A DNA stretch of 17,312 nucleotides from Amoeboradix gromovi (Eukaryota; Sanchytriomycota; Sanchytriomycetes; Sanchytriales; Sanchytriaceae): positions 1-17,312 of the forward strand of contig JADGIF010000147.1 in NCBI GenBank assembly GCA_018985225.1, given 5' to 3'. Every line of letters starts with the position of its first letter. Within the stretch, counting starts at the first letter, position 1. The notes under the pieces are model-generated. The model saw only the letters and a list, made by a program, of their open reading frames with translations. It did not search any database and was not told where the DNA came from. This document shows, one piece after another, positions 1 through 8,763 of the stretch. Position numbers and translations under genes: made by a program.

Positions 1-153
1 CAGGGTCTTCTAGTTTTATTTTAAAAAGAGGAATACAATTAATGAAAGAAAATTGGTATAATAGAAGAAGATCTTTTATTAATGATAGCATTTCCTCCAT
101 ATGGAGCACCTCCTTCAAAAACGAGTTAGTCTAGTTTTTATATTTGGTGTCCC
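1..153. repeat. Dispersed repeat copy A (right part of a MITE-like element)
   Basis: This stretch aligns over its whole length with 15349-15481, at roughly four identical bases in five by eye. The similarity stops abruptly about three bases after the shared GGTGTCCC, which suggests an element end near 153. An inverted pair ATTAATGAAAG (38-48) and CTTTTATTAAT (73-83) and a 12-bp palindrome CTCCATATGGAG (95-106) lie inside. Copy A carries about 20 extra bases in the loop compared with copy B. The left end would lie outside the window. It sits 5' of the potassium channel gene and codes for nothing I can see. Confidence 0.7.
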
Positions 154-390
154 ATATGCAATCCAAGCTAAGGGTAGGGGAAGAGTAAGTAACCGGATTT
201 GTTAGTTTTCTGGTAATTTCAAATTTTCTGAACCCAAGACTTTTAATAAAGAGTACTATTAGCATGCGCGAGATAAACTGAAAGTAGCAGAATAATTCTT
301 GGCAGCCACTATTGTCAAAAGCACTCTTAGGTGTTGAAGTACACAAGTGAGTACAACAATCCTATTTAACTAAAACCTCTAACATTTCTT
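154..390. other. Spacer upstream of the channel gene
   Basis: This is AT-rich DNA between the repeat end and the channel start codon and presumably holds the channel promoter. I see no gene, tRNA or clear TATA box placed to decide the start. An in-frame TAA at 367-369 makes the ATG at 391 the first possible start after a stop. A short open frame on the opposite strand (131-346) resembles no protein I know. Confidence 0.5.
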
Positions 391-3222
391 ATGTCCTCGT
401 TTAATCTCCAAGAATCCCAACTTTCATTTATAACGGCTGATATGTTAGCGTCTCTTCCAGAGGATATGCAAAGTCGGGTTCGCAGCTACAAGCAGCTGAG
501 AAACCAATTGCGATGGAAAGAAGAAAACAAGTCATGGATAGCAAGTTTAAACATTTTTAACATAGCAAGTCTATTTAGCTATTTGTTCTTTGGACCTGGA
601 ATAATATTATTTATTATTTTAGATGTTTGCGTTGATGTTCCTTTTTTGATCCTTTACATCATTGAAATTGAGACCAGTACTATAAACAGAGATTTGCACC
701 CAATTGGGATGTATGTTAGCAGGAAGCCTTGGATTTACGACCTCTGCATCATGTTTAGCTGTTTTAACATTCTCTCTTTTATTGGACGCACAATCAGTGC
801 AAAAGATAAATTTTTTGAAGTTGTTTCCTGGCATTCTTTAGTTGATATTTTAACTTGTATTCCGTTCATTGTGAGCCTATTTATACCATTCGGTAGTTTC
901 CTTTTTGTTCCTTACTTTCTAAGGTCATTAATAGTCATCAAAAGAATTCGCCGTTTGCTATTTATTCAGTTGGAATTGCGGAAAACTAGCAAGTTCACCC
1001 TAGCCTCTGTACCTAATACAGGAATCACGGAGCGTCTAGTTTCTTTAATATCTGCTATTCTAGTAATTCTATATGTATCTGGATGCGCGGTTGAATACGT
1101 AGAAGCTGTTGGATTGCCTGACGCCCCTAGGTTGGGCTTTCTAGAAGCGATGTACTTGATGATAGTTACTGGCTCTACAGTAGGGTATGGCGATATAACT
1201 CCTCAAACTACTGCTGGTAAATTTATAATCGTAATATTTATCATAGTTACAATTACTGTTCTTCCAACACTAATTGGCAGGCTAATTGAAACTATAAGAA
1301 GAACTCAGCAAGGCGGTGGATCATTTGAAGATACCAATAGTAGATTCGTAGTAATTTTTGGCAGCCTTGACAATTTTAGAAGCGTTGTTGATATTTTGGA
1401 CTTCTTCCAATCAGATCTAGAACTGGAGAACGTTAAGATTGTTCTTGTTGGCTCAGATAAGGTGAATGATGATGTATCTGCGCTAATAACCCTTCCAACG
1501 TTCGCAAATCAAGTATTTTACCTAAAGGGCTCTGCTTTAAGAGAAACTGATTTATTAAGAGCAAAGGTTCAGTACGCGGATGCTTGTTTTGTTCTTTGCG
1601 ATAGAGACAAGTTTAGCGCGGAAAAAGAAGACGACCATAACTGTTTGCGAGTTTGGAGTCTTAAAAGATTTAGCCCAAATACTAAAGTGTTTTCAATAGT
1701 CAGAACTCCTAGAGCACAGCACTTTCAACGCGCTGCAGATGTCGTTATTTGCATAGACATTATCAAAACAGTTCTATTGGCATTCTCCTGTCTAAATCCC
1801 GGTGCTTCAACGTTTATTACCAACTTAATGAACTCATTTGTCGCTAGATCCAAGATCAATAGTAAGTGGGTTATGGAATACAACGACGGTTGTTGCAACG
1901 AGATGTACACATGCAGTATTGTGTCCCATCTAACGGGCTTTTCCTTTTATAACATTGCACCTTTTCTTTATGAGCACTTTCAAGTTTTGCTGATTGGCGT
2001 ACGTGTTTGGTCTCGCAAATATCAAAAATTTGTTATTTTTCTTAATCCATATGATTACAGGCCTACATTAGAAGACGAGTTCATCGTTATAGCGCAATCT
2101 CCAAAGGATGTTGAGTTTGTTGAAAACATGGAGTTTGAGTATTTCTGTAAAATGTACAAGGAACCCAGCATTGTTCTTGAATTAGACACGACCACTTTTA
2201 ACGAATTTCCAGTTGTTAGTGACGAGTATGTGCATGCGGTCCCTTTTAGAGAATTTTCTAGCTCAAAGCGAACTGTGTGTCATTTACTCAAAAATGCTTG
2301 TTCCATGGAAAATAGAACACTGATGAATGCGAAACACTTATCAAATCATATTTTAATCATCCCAGCGGATTACAATATTGGAGCATTCATGACAGTCATG
2401 AGAAGCGCTATCTTGCAAAAGTCTGAATTCTTTGATGTCTTAATATTGTTCAATAGATACCCAACCGAGGACGAGTACAAGTTACTGAGCAGATTTCCTC
2501 GCTTGTACTTCATTGTGGGCAATCCTCGTAACATGAACGACTTAGAAACTGCCGGCGCCTTGTCTTGCTCTAGGGTTGTAATATTTACACAGTCTGAACC
2601 CACTCATGCTGTGAAAGATTTTGATGACGCCCCTGCACTAATGATCAAACATTCCATCACTACGTTATGGCAAGAGCACGATATTAGTGAAAAAAGCGTG
2701 TTAGTGGAGTTAACAGAGCGTAGAAATGTAAGACATTTAAGTTCCGAGTCTCTTAAACAAGCCAATTTCTTCACTAGAAAGCTTTTAAAATCTAAAAGTA
2801 CTTCTCAGCAGCATTACACAACCATCGAAGAAATAGCTCATGACCCTGTTTTTGCTGCAGGTGATGTGCTTATTGACAATCTTTTAGATAATATTATTTA
2901 TCACTCATACAAAGGAAGCCACGCTTTTGATTTAGTTAAGACTTTGTGTGGAATAAGGCTGCAAGAAGATTTAGAGTTGAGTAAAGAAATGGGAATTCCC
3001 AACGGTTACATGTATAAGGAGATGATTCCGATGGAATATTGGGAAGTTTCGTTTGCAGAATTCTTTAGAGTATCATTAACAATGCATAAGAGAGTCGCAG
3101 TGGCCATCTATAGGCCACCGAACGCGGAACGCGGTAACAACTTACCATACATTTACACGGCGCCAATTCCGATAGTCAAGCTGAAGAAGGGAGATGCCGC
3201 ATTCTACATAGGTAACAGATGA
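391..3222 (+). CDS. Slo (BK)-type potassium channel with two RCK domains
   Basis: A 943-residue membrane channel passing K+ across a membrane and gated by cytosolic RCK domains. Hydrophobic segments fall near residues 55-95, 115-134, 150-166, 170-192 (S4, with R178, K184, R185, R187, R188), 214-236 and 276-302. The selectivity filter TVGYGD is at 263-268. RCK1 begins near 318 (RFVVIFGSLDNF) and continues through the Slo-like stretch around FYLKGSALRETDLL and LNPGASTF. RCK2 begins near HILIIPAD. The length suits the Slo family (about 900-1200). The region before the conserved DPVFAAGDVL lacks the aspartate run of the BK calcium bowl, so it may sense another ion or voltage alone. The family assignment is firm; Slo1 versus Slo2 cannot be settled by eye. 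It ends 7 bp from the convergent neighbour. Confidence 0.93.
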   Translation: MSSFNLQESQLSFITADMLASLPEDMQSRVRSYKQLRNQLRWKEENKSWIASLNIFNIASLFSYLFFGPGIILFIILDVCVDVPFLILYIIEIETSTINRDLHPIGMYVSRKPWIYDLCIMFSCFNILSFIGRTISAKDKFFEVVSWHSLVDILTCIPFIVSLFIPFGSFLFVPYFLRSLIVIKRIRRLLFIQLELRKTSKFTLASVPNTGITERLVSLISAILVILYVSGCAVEYVEAVGLPDAPRLGFLEAMYLMIVTGSTVGYGDITPQTTAGKFIIVIFIIVTITVLPTLIGRLIETIRRTQQGGGSFEDTNSRFVVIFGSLDNFRSVVDILDFFQSDLELENVKIVLVGSDKVNDDVSALITLPTFANQVFYLKGSALRETDLLRAKVQYADACFVLCDRDKFSAEKEDDHNCLRVWSLKRFSPNTKVFSIVRTPRAQHFQRAADVVICIDIIKTVLLAFSCLNPGASTFITNLMNSFVARSKINSKWVMEYNDGCCNEMYTCSIVSHLTGFSFYNIAPFLYEHFQVLLIGVRVWSRKYQKFVIFLNPYDYRPTLEDEFIVIAQSPKDVEFVENMEFEYFCKMYKEPSIVLELDTTTFNEFPVVSDEYVHAVPFREFSSSKRTVCHLLKNACSMENRTLMNAKHLSNHILIIPADYNIGAFMTVMRSAILQKSEFFDVLILFNRYPTEDEYKLLSRFPRLYFIVGNPRNMNDLETAGALSCSRVVIFTQSEPTHAVKDFDDAPALMIKHSITTLWQEHDISEKSVLVELTERRNVRHLSSESLKQANFFTRKLLKSKSTSQQHYTTIEEIAHDPVFAAGDVLIDNLLDNIIYHSYKGSHAFDLVKTLCGIRLQEDLELSKEMGIPNGYMYKEMIPMEYWEVSFAEFFRVSLTMHKRVAVAIYRPPNAERGNNLPYIYTAPIPIVKLKKGDAAFYIGNR

Positions 3223-3229
3223 TAGGCAG

Positions 3230-3808
3230 TTAATCGGATTTATTGATTTTAGAGTTACTCAATACTGGAGTTATTTCCGTATTGACTGGTGGCTTCACAA
3301 CAAATACTGGGATATCTAGGTTGTGCAACAAATAATCAGTTGTGCTACCAATAAACATCCTATGCAATCCAGTTAGATCTCTGCTTCCAACCACAACAAG
3401 ATCTGCATTCAAGTTAGTGGCAGCTCGACAGATTTCGTCACGATTATCACCAACCAAGGAGAATAAACGACATTTCTGATTCAAGTTCTTTTTATATTCT
3501 TTTAAAAGCCATTTCGAATGCTGCTCATGATACTTTTGCTGCTCACTAAAGTTTCCAGTCTCCAGAAACATCTGACCCGCATCTAAGTATTCCAGCGGTG
3601 GTGGGGAATTTGTAGGCATGCAATTAACAATGCAGACAAGATCGTTTGGTCGTAGCAAGATATTCTTAGCGTATTCGAAAGCATATTGAGCAGTTAAACT
3701 CTCGTCAAGCGCCAACACAATTGTTCTTTGTGTAGGCTCATTTGAGGAGGAATCAACAGGTATTTCATATGCTAAAATATCATTTTCATACTTTCCAACA
3801 GTGAACAT
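3230..3808 (-). CDS. Universal stress protein A (UspA)-like protein
   Basis: A 192-residue soluble protein with a single Usp domain, a Rossmann-like fold that often binds ATP. The domain starts at TIVLALDES (about 29-37, with D35) after a 28-residue N-terminal extension. It ends with ADLVVVGSRDLTG (from 136) and IGSTTDYLL (153-161), then a hydrophobic strand before KPP. The ATP loop pattern G-x2-G-x9-G-S/T is present as G141, D144, G154, S155; the second glycine is replaced by aspartate, so nucleotide binding is uncertain. Such proteins are common in bacteria, plants and fungi; the specific role is unknown. Its 5' end faces the KAT14-like gene across a 218-bp shared promoter. Tail-to-tail with the channel. 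Confidence 0.88.
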   Translation of the reverse strand: MFTVGKYENDILAYEIPVDSSSNEPTQRTIVLALDESLTAQYAFEYAKNILLRPNDLVCIVNCMPTNSPPPLEYLDAGQMFLETGNFSEQQKYHEQHSKWLLKEYKKNLNQKCRLFSLVGDNRDEICRAATNLNADLVVVGSRDLTGLHRMFIGSTTDYLLHNLDIPVFVVKPPVNTEITPVLSNSKINKSD

Positions 3809-4026
3809 TTTTGATGTGAACTTTGCCTTGATTAGGTTTTATATGATTTTAGATCGGCACATTTTACGAAAATGTGTTCTCCGCGAGTTGTAGTAAACCC
3901 TCATGGATTTTGAAAGCGTAATTTATTGGAAGCTACAAAGGCATACACGCATGCACATTGAAGCACTCGTAAGACCGGTCTATGATTTTTTAGCTTATAT
4001 TCTCCTTGCCAAACAATATTTTGGAA
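3809..4026. promoter_or_regulatory. Divergent promoter between the Usp and KAT14-like genes
   Basis: These 218 bp separate two start codons on opposite strands and so should hold both promoters. A perfect inverted repeat, CACATTTT (3858-3865) and AAAATGTG (3869-3876) with the 3-base centre ACG, lies near the Usp end. It could be a binding site for a dimeric regulator or a DNA hairpin. No classic TATA box is evident. The site is directly visible; its function is inference. Confidence 0.5.
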
Positions 4027-5501
4027 ATGGATGAGTTTTTGTTAGAACCCTTGTTGACTACATGTGTCTTATGTGATACTAGAGTCGAAAAGGAAGAATA
4101 CACTATATTGACTTGCATGAAATGTGGTAGTTACGTGCATCCTAATTGTTCTGCAGAATATCCCCGTGATTATATACAAAAAGGTATATTGATGGGCGAT
4201 CGCTACTGGAACTTCACATGCAGTACTTGTCATCCTCAAGGCGAAGTTTGTAAGCGTCCTACCATTATGTGGGTGTCATTACTGGAATTAATCTTGTTCC
4301 ATTTACTTGCAACAAGGCCAGGATTAACAGATAATTCAACATTTTGGAAGATAAAATGCCAATACGTGCCTATAAAGTATTTTGACTCCAGAGATGCAAT
4401 GATTCAATTATTAACTGAATATTGGCCATTCATTATGCGAAAAGAAACGCCAAAACAGTTCAACAGTAAGTTTAATGCTACTCTTACCAGCAATTTAACT
4501 AGATACTTTGTTAGAATGCATGATAAGCCTAGCTATTGGGCTCTTCGAAACCCTGTTCTTCCCAATGCAGATCCTCGAATTCAAAATCGAGTTAAAAACT
4601 TTTCAAAAACAGTTGCCAGCCACCTTTCTGATTTGCAATCAAACTGTATTGTACAAACATTTACCAGCTGTTATTCAGATATCTGCCCCATCGTTGATTT
4701 TAAATATGAAGATGCCAAGATACTTGAATTATCCACAAATGTAAATTTATCAACCGCAGATAAGAGGCTACTTCGTAAGTTAAAGGTTAGAAGGTTCAAA
4801 AGGGAGAAAACTCTTCCAATGATTGACTTGGACATGGAAATCTCAATGTATTTAAACAATTCGTTTTCGATGGAAGTTATCAAACATTCAAATGATGAAG
4901 AAATGCAAACTGACAATAACACTACCAGGTCTAAACAGATATTCAAACTAAAGAACGCACTGAACCCACCACCGGCTCCAAAAACTATTTTATACCAAGT
5001 TCAAGTAGAGTATCCATTTATGAACGTAGGAAAGCAGCTTTCGCAGGACTCAGCAGAGCACATATCTTCTCCTGTCTTGCATTCTGTTGATTTCGTATCG
5101 TTTAAAACCGAGTATTTACCACAAATTGCCAAGTTCATAAAAACTAATTATTCACCACAAACTGACAGTATTTTGTAATTAACTTAGTATCAAGGCATTC
5201 GAGGAACCTAAACAATGGAATTCTGGCTTATTATAAGGATTTATTGATTGGAATTGCCTTTATCTCGGATTCTGGAGAAATATATTACCTACGAATTATT
5301 CAACAGTTTTTCCATGAATCTATTGCTAAGTTTTTTGCACACTACATATTTAGGCAGCCCAATGTACCCGGAAACCTGAAATTTTATGGCACTTTAGAGG
5401 ACCCTATGATTCCTTACTTGCAGGAATACGGATTTGTGATCGATCTGAAGCAAACCTCGGGATCAGTTACAGGTATCAGAATGGTTTTGAATAGAAGTTA
5501 A
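4027..5501 (+). CDS. KAT14/CSRP2BP-like protein: PHD-type zinc finger plus degenerate GNAT domain
   Basis: KAT14 is a chromatin subunit of the metazoan ATAC acetyltransferase complex. The first exon has a complete C4HC3 finger: C13, C16, C30, C33, H38, C41, C65, C68 (FTCSTC near 63). A helical region follows (MWVSLLELILFHLL, then FWKIK and the YWPF stretch) matching KAT14 as I remember it. The GNAT fold starts near DFVSFKTEYLPQIAKFIK. That frame stops at 5176, but the rest of the GNAT domain (GIALIS-like strand, GTLEDPMIPYLQEYGF) continues in another frame to 5501, so I infer a short intron (see 5175-5203). The start is the ATG at 4027; a TTG lies seven codons upstream. The acetyl-CoA loop expected as R-x-x-G-I-A reads F-H-E-S-I-A, so catalysis is doubtful. 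Confidence 0.75.
5175..5203 (+). other. Candidate 29-nt intron in the KAT14-like gene
   Basis: Frame analysis requires removal of a segment whose length is 2 mod 3. A segment from GTAATT at 5175 to CGAG at 5203 does this, contains a TTAAC branch-like sequence, and gives a gap-free join of the GNAT strand as I remember the family (TDSIL followed by N-L-N-N-G-I-L-A-Y-Y). Two 20-nt alternatives also keep the frame: 5168-5187 and 5175-5194. A sequencing or real frameshift is the other possibility. The exact ends are uncertain. Confidence 0.45.
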
Positions 5502-6241
5502 TTGAAAAATAAATTTTTAAAACTCAAACGGTATGGCTGGAAAACTGGACTTTAATATCATGATATGATGGATAGGGCAGACCATCTGGAAGTTTCCCCG
5601 TCTATTACCCAGAGACATTTCTTGTGGATGTTTTAGAAAGCTAGTCAAACTCCGTTGGTTATTTATTGTCAATGCGATAAAAAAGCAAATCACTATCTTA
5701 AACATTCGCAATCCTTGTCTCTTTTTTCACTTTTTATCCCTTTAAAGAAGCCTAAGAGCGATATGATCATCATGAATGAATAGTGTACAGAAAAATAAGT
5801 GTTTCTTATTTGTACTCCAATTTTGGGAAAGACAACTGAAAATAAGAAATAAAGTTGTTTACTGGTGACAAGGTCCAAAGAGTCGCGTCAGCAGACATTC
5901 AGTAGTGCCTTATAGAAAGCCCAAGGACTTGTAATCACTGAATCAAAAAGTCTTTGATCGGGATAACAACGCTACTATAACGTTGAAAATTCCATGCAGA
6001 GCTATTTGGCTATGTATAAAGCCCATTTTGGCAGCATTATGTCCGGCTAGTCTATCTTCCAATCCAGTCCAGCAGGAATTACCTCGACTTGTGGTTGAGG
6101 GCATCTTCGCAAATCGAATCCCAAATGCTCTTGAACTCAGCTATAAGAGGTTGCGTGATGTGGAAATGATCATTCCGAATGTTGGCGAAATTAATGTAGC
6201 TAATAGTACGGAGTCCGAGGGTATTACAAAAGTAGTTATCA
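5502..6241. other. 740-bp spacer without a confident gene
   Basis: I recognise no conserved protein, tRNA or complete snoRNA here. Two things deserve note. On the plus strand, a frame stays open from 5935 to 6321 and is listed separately. On the minus strand, 5517-5705 could encode 62 residues with a hydrophobic start (MFKIVICFFIALT). The remainder is AT-rich and should hold the transporter promoter. Confidence 0.5.
5517..5705 (-). CDS. Possible small secreted or membrane-anchored protein (hypothetical)
   Basis: An ATG at 5705 opens 62 codons ending 15 bp from the KAT14-like stop. The first 13 residues are hydrophobic after a lysine (MFKIVICFFIALT), resembling a signal peptide or membrane anchor. 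The tail PIHHIMILKSSFPAIPFEF is not a family I recognise. The tail-to-tail placement suits this genome, but a short open frame in AT-rich spacer DNA can arise by chance. Confidence 0.2.
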   Translation of the reverse strand: MFKIVICFFIALTINNQRSLTSFLKHPQEMSLGNRRGNFQMVCPIHHIMILKSSFPAIPFEF

Positions 6242-6321
6242 ATGGGAAAACAATTTTTGATAACCTTAATCTCGACGATAGGAGGGTTCGTTTTTGGAAG
6301 CGATGTAGGGATTATTTCTAA
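5935..6321 (+). other. Unexplained open reading frame overlapping the transporter start
   Basis: This frame is open for about 128 codons after a TAA at 5932, yet has no ATG until residue M of LRDVEMIIP near 6165. It overlaps the first 80 bp of the sugar transporter in a different frame. The stretch ELPRLVVEGIFANRIPN and following residues look protein-like, but I recognise no family. It may be a gene remnant, an exon of a longer gene, or chance. Sugar transporters do not normally need such an N-terminal extension, and the frames do not match. Confidence 0.25.
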
Positions 6322-7585
6322 AATTCAAACCTATGATAGCTTTCAGGACCTTTTTCGCCTCAACAATACTAAACTTGGTTTGATGGTTGCAATGTTATTG
6401 CTAGGTGCGATGGTTGGCAGTTTGAGTTCTAGTTACATCGCCGAGCTGTATGGGCGTAAGAAGTCTATTATTATTGGCTCATTAATCTTTATTGTTGGTG
6501 TGATAACTCAGGTGTCTGCTTCTGGTCAGTATATTATTTTGCTGCTTGGCCGCCTCTTCACTGGCTTAGCTATTGGCGAGCTCTCCACTATTGTGCCAAT
6601 GTATTTGTCAGAGGTATGTGATCCTCAATTACGCGGTATGTTAGTATCTTGCCAACAGTTAGCGATCACTGTTGGAATTTTAGTTGCATTTTTAGCTGCC
6701 AAATTTACAGAGGACGTATTTATCATCGGCCTCGAAGACTGGCAATTGGCTTTATTATTGCAATTGATTCCTACATTGTTTATGTTCTTTGGTATGTTAA
6801 CTCTCCCCGCTAGTCCTAGATGGCTTCTGACAAAAAGAAGGCATGAAGATGCTAAGATTGCGCTGGCCAATCTAAGAGGCAAGGCATTTAAGGATGTTGA
6901 GACAGAATACTACGATCTCAAATTACTCTCCGAATCAGAGCCAGAGGAGCTTTCATGGTCAGATGCGTGGCAGAAGTACAGAAGTAGAATATTAATTGGG
7001 GTATTTATACAAATGTTTCAACAAATAAGCGGTATCAACGCTTTAATGTACTATTCTACCAAAATGTACAGTACATTATTGCCCCAACATATGGACACTT
7101 TAGCTGCTTGTCAAAATGTATTAAATGTTGTTGGAACCATTCCTGCCTTGTTTTTAGTTGACCGACTGGGTAGAAAGTCGCTATTATTAGCTGGTAGTGC
7201 TGGCTGTACAATTGGTATGTTCATTACTGCTATTTCCATGCTACTGCCGACTCCGTTCCCAATTGTTGCCGTGATTGGTATATTTATATTTATCATAAAC
7301 TTTGCGTATGCAATCGGACCTCTTCCATGGGTTATATGCGCTGAGATATTTCCATCATGCATTAGATCCAAAGCAGTTGCAGCTAGTATTGCGTCTAACT
7401 GGATATTCAATCTAATTGTTTCATTCTCCGCACCTATATTACTGGATGGAATCGGGCCGTACACTTTCTTCCTATTTGGATCTGCAATGGCTATATTCTA
7501 CATTTGGATATCGAAAAAGCTACCAGAAACTAAAGGACTCACATTAGAAGAGGTGGACAAGTTGTTGAACAAAGGAAACAGATAA
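6242..7585 (+). CDS. Major facilitator superfamily sugar transporter
   Basis: A 447-residue, probably 12-helix membrane permease of the sugar porter family, which moves hexoses or related polyols, often with protons. Family signatures appear in order: GGFVFGSDVGIIS near the start, ELYGRKKS after helix 2, ASPRWLLTKRR before the central loop, QQISGINALMYYS in helix 7, DRLGRKSLLL after helix 8, GPLPWVICAEIFP in helix 10, and PETKGLTLEEVDKLL at the C-terminus. The protein is slightly shorter than usual (480-550) because the N-terminal tail is only about 13 residues before helix 1. The ATG at 6242 is the best start. QQISGIN suits a hexose carrier, but the substrate cannot be fixed from sequence. 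It converges on PAN3 with 131 bp between. Confidence 0.93.
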   Translation: MGKQFLITLISTIGGFVFGSDVGIISKIQTYDSFQDLFRLNNTKLGLMVAMLLLGAMVGSLSSSYIAELYGRKKSIIIGSLIFIVGVITQVSASGQYIILLLGRLFTGLAIGELSTIVPMYLSEVCDPQLRGMLVSCQQLAITVGILVAFLAAKFTEDVFIIGLEDWQLALLLQLIPTLFMFFGMLTLPASPRWLLTKRRHEDAKIALANLRGKAFKDVETEYYDLKLLSESEPEELSWSDAWQKYRSRILIGVFIQMFQQISGINALMYYSTKMYSTLLPQHMDTLAACQNVLNVVGTIPALFLVDRLGRKSLLLAGSAGCTIGMFITAISMLLPTPFPIVAVIGIFIFIINFAYAIGPLPWVICAEIFPSCIRSKAVAASIASNWIFNLIVSFSAPILLDGIGPYTFFLFGSAMAIFYIWISKKLPETKGLTLEEVDKLLNKGNR

Positions 7586-7716
7586 ATAAATAACACTTAT
7601 AGTAACTCATTTATTGATCTTTCTATTTCTTTCCGCAACTCCTGATAGTTTGTTATTAGAATATTACGCTCATCTCTACTCATTAGCAGCACTTTATCGG
7701 TACTGGATTCATCCAA

Positions 7717-8763
7717 CTAAATTAATATATCTAAAACCTTGTTCAAATGATAAACGCAATGATATATATCTAGTACGGGTTTTCCGTCCTCGTCAACTTG
7801 ATGAAAAACAAAATCCCTGAAAAGCTTTAAAAGATAGTTGCCACCGATGTCCGACCAGTCCGGATTGTTTGAATAGTTAGTTCTCTCATTAATGAATCCT
7901 AATTTGATTAGCAAGTTGGATATCCTACCATTCTCAGACTGTTTAGAAAGTTGAGTTTTTTGCAAATCTAAGTTTAAAGCATGCAGATTTATAGAATTGT
8001 ACATAAAGGGATAGGCGAGAGCTAGAAGCTTGTCTATATCGCCATAAGAGTTAGTTATACAACTGTGTATCAATGTTTTAATCCAAGGTTCCTTGACTTG
8101 TTCCAGTAGTTCTGGGGTTGCTTCTAAAAAAGGAATGCTTCGAGTCATTACTTGAAGAAGCATGTACCCGAATTGTAAAATATCATTGTTTTGCATAACT
8201 GATATGGAATCATCGAAAAGAACAGAGCCAATGCCAATACCGCCAATCTTGACAAGGCCATTTTTACAATAAAACATCTTGTAAGGGTGAAGACAGCCAC
8301 CAAAAGTCAGCTTCTTTAAATGAACAGCTTTTATGCAGCATAGTAACTGAATAATAACATGGTTTATAGGTATTTGTTCAGAAAACAGAGACGCACCCTC
8401 GCAATATTCATAAATCATATGAAGGGTATACTCATTGCTATTAACTGTAGTATATCCTTCCTTTAGTTCCAGACAACATGGATGTAATTTAGTACAATAA
8501 ATTTGAGATTTAGCAACTCTCTCCCCTAAATGGCCTGGAATTTTCAGTTTGTGAGACGCATATCTAACACCTTTCCTATTAACGTAATCTACAACAGTTG
8601 GTGTCATGTAGACACCAGATTCGTCTTCAAAACTATAAACTGATTGACCATAATGTCCGATTCCATAGTTGACACTTTCAAAAGAAGTAAAATCCTTAGA
8701 GTAATCATATTGTACTTCTTTCATGGCAGCCCTTTGCGTTGGAAACACATTTTCTTGGAGCAT
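7717..8763 (-). CDS. PAN3: PAN3 deadenylase subunit, pseudokinase and C-terminal domains only
   Basis: PAN3 recruits the PAN2 nuclease, which shortens mRNA poly(A) tails in the cytoplasm. The C-terminus from NGRISNLLIKLGFINER (about 278) through PDWSDIGGNYLLKLFRDF and HQVDEDGKPVLDIYH is a near-textbook PAN3 knob domain. Upstream lies a degenerate kinase fold: YEYCEGASL near 118, a catalytic-loop equivalent around CLHPYKMF with no HRD, GGIGIGS in place of DFG, and NNDILQFGYMLLQ at 192-204. That absence is normal for this pseudokinase. At 348 residues it lacks the N-terminal CCCH finger and PAM2 (PABP-binding) region of typical PAN3 (about 600-700). Only 165 bp separate it from TSR1, so no upstream exon fits there. 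It shares a divergent promoter with TSR1. Confidence 0.9.
   Translation of the reverse strand: MLQENVFPTQRAAMKEVQYDYSKDFTSFESVNYGIGHYGQSVYSFEDESGVYMTPTVVDYVNRKGVRYASHKLKIPGHLGERVAKSQIYCTKLHPCCLELKEGYTTVNSNEYTLHMIYEYCEGASLFSEQIPINHVIIQLLCCIKAVHLKKLTFGGCLHPYKMFYCKNGLVKIGGIGIGSVLFDDSISVMQNNDILQFGYMLLQVMTRSIPFLEATPELLEQVKEPWIKTLIHSCITNSYGDIDKLLALAYPFMYNSINLHALNLDLQKTQLSKQSENGRISNLLIKLGFINERTNYSNNPDWSDIGGNYLLKLFRDFVFHQVDEDGKPVLDIYHCVYHLNKVLDILI

Noticed and set aside
131-346. 71-codon minus-strand frame beside repeat copy A
   Set aside because: It has no recognisable domain and overlaps the repeat end and channel promoter. Its start and composition look like chance.
5765-5890. C/D box snoRNA in the spacer (ATGATGA on the minus strand)
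   Set aside because: No box D at a fitting distance and no terminal stem could be found.
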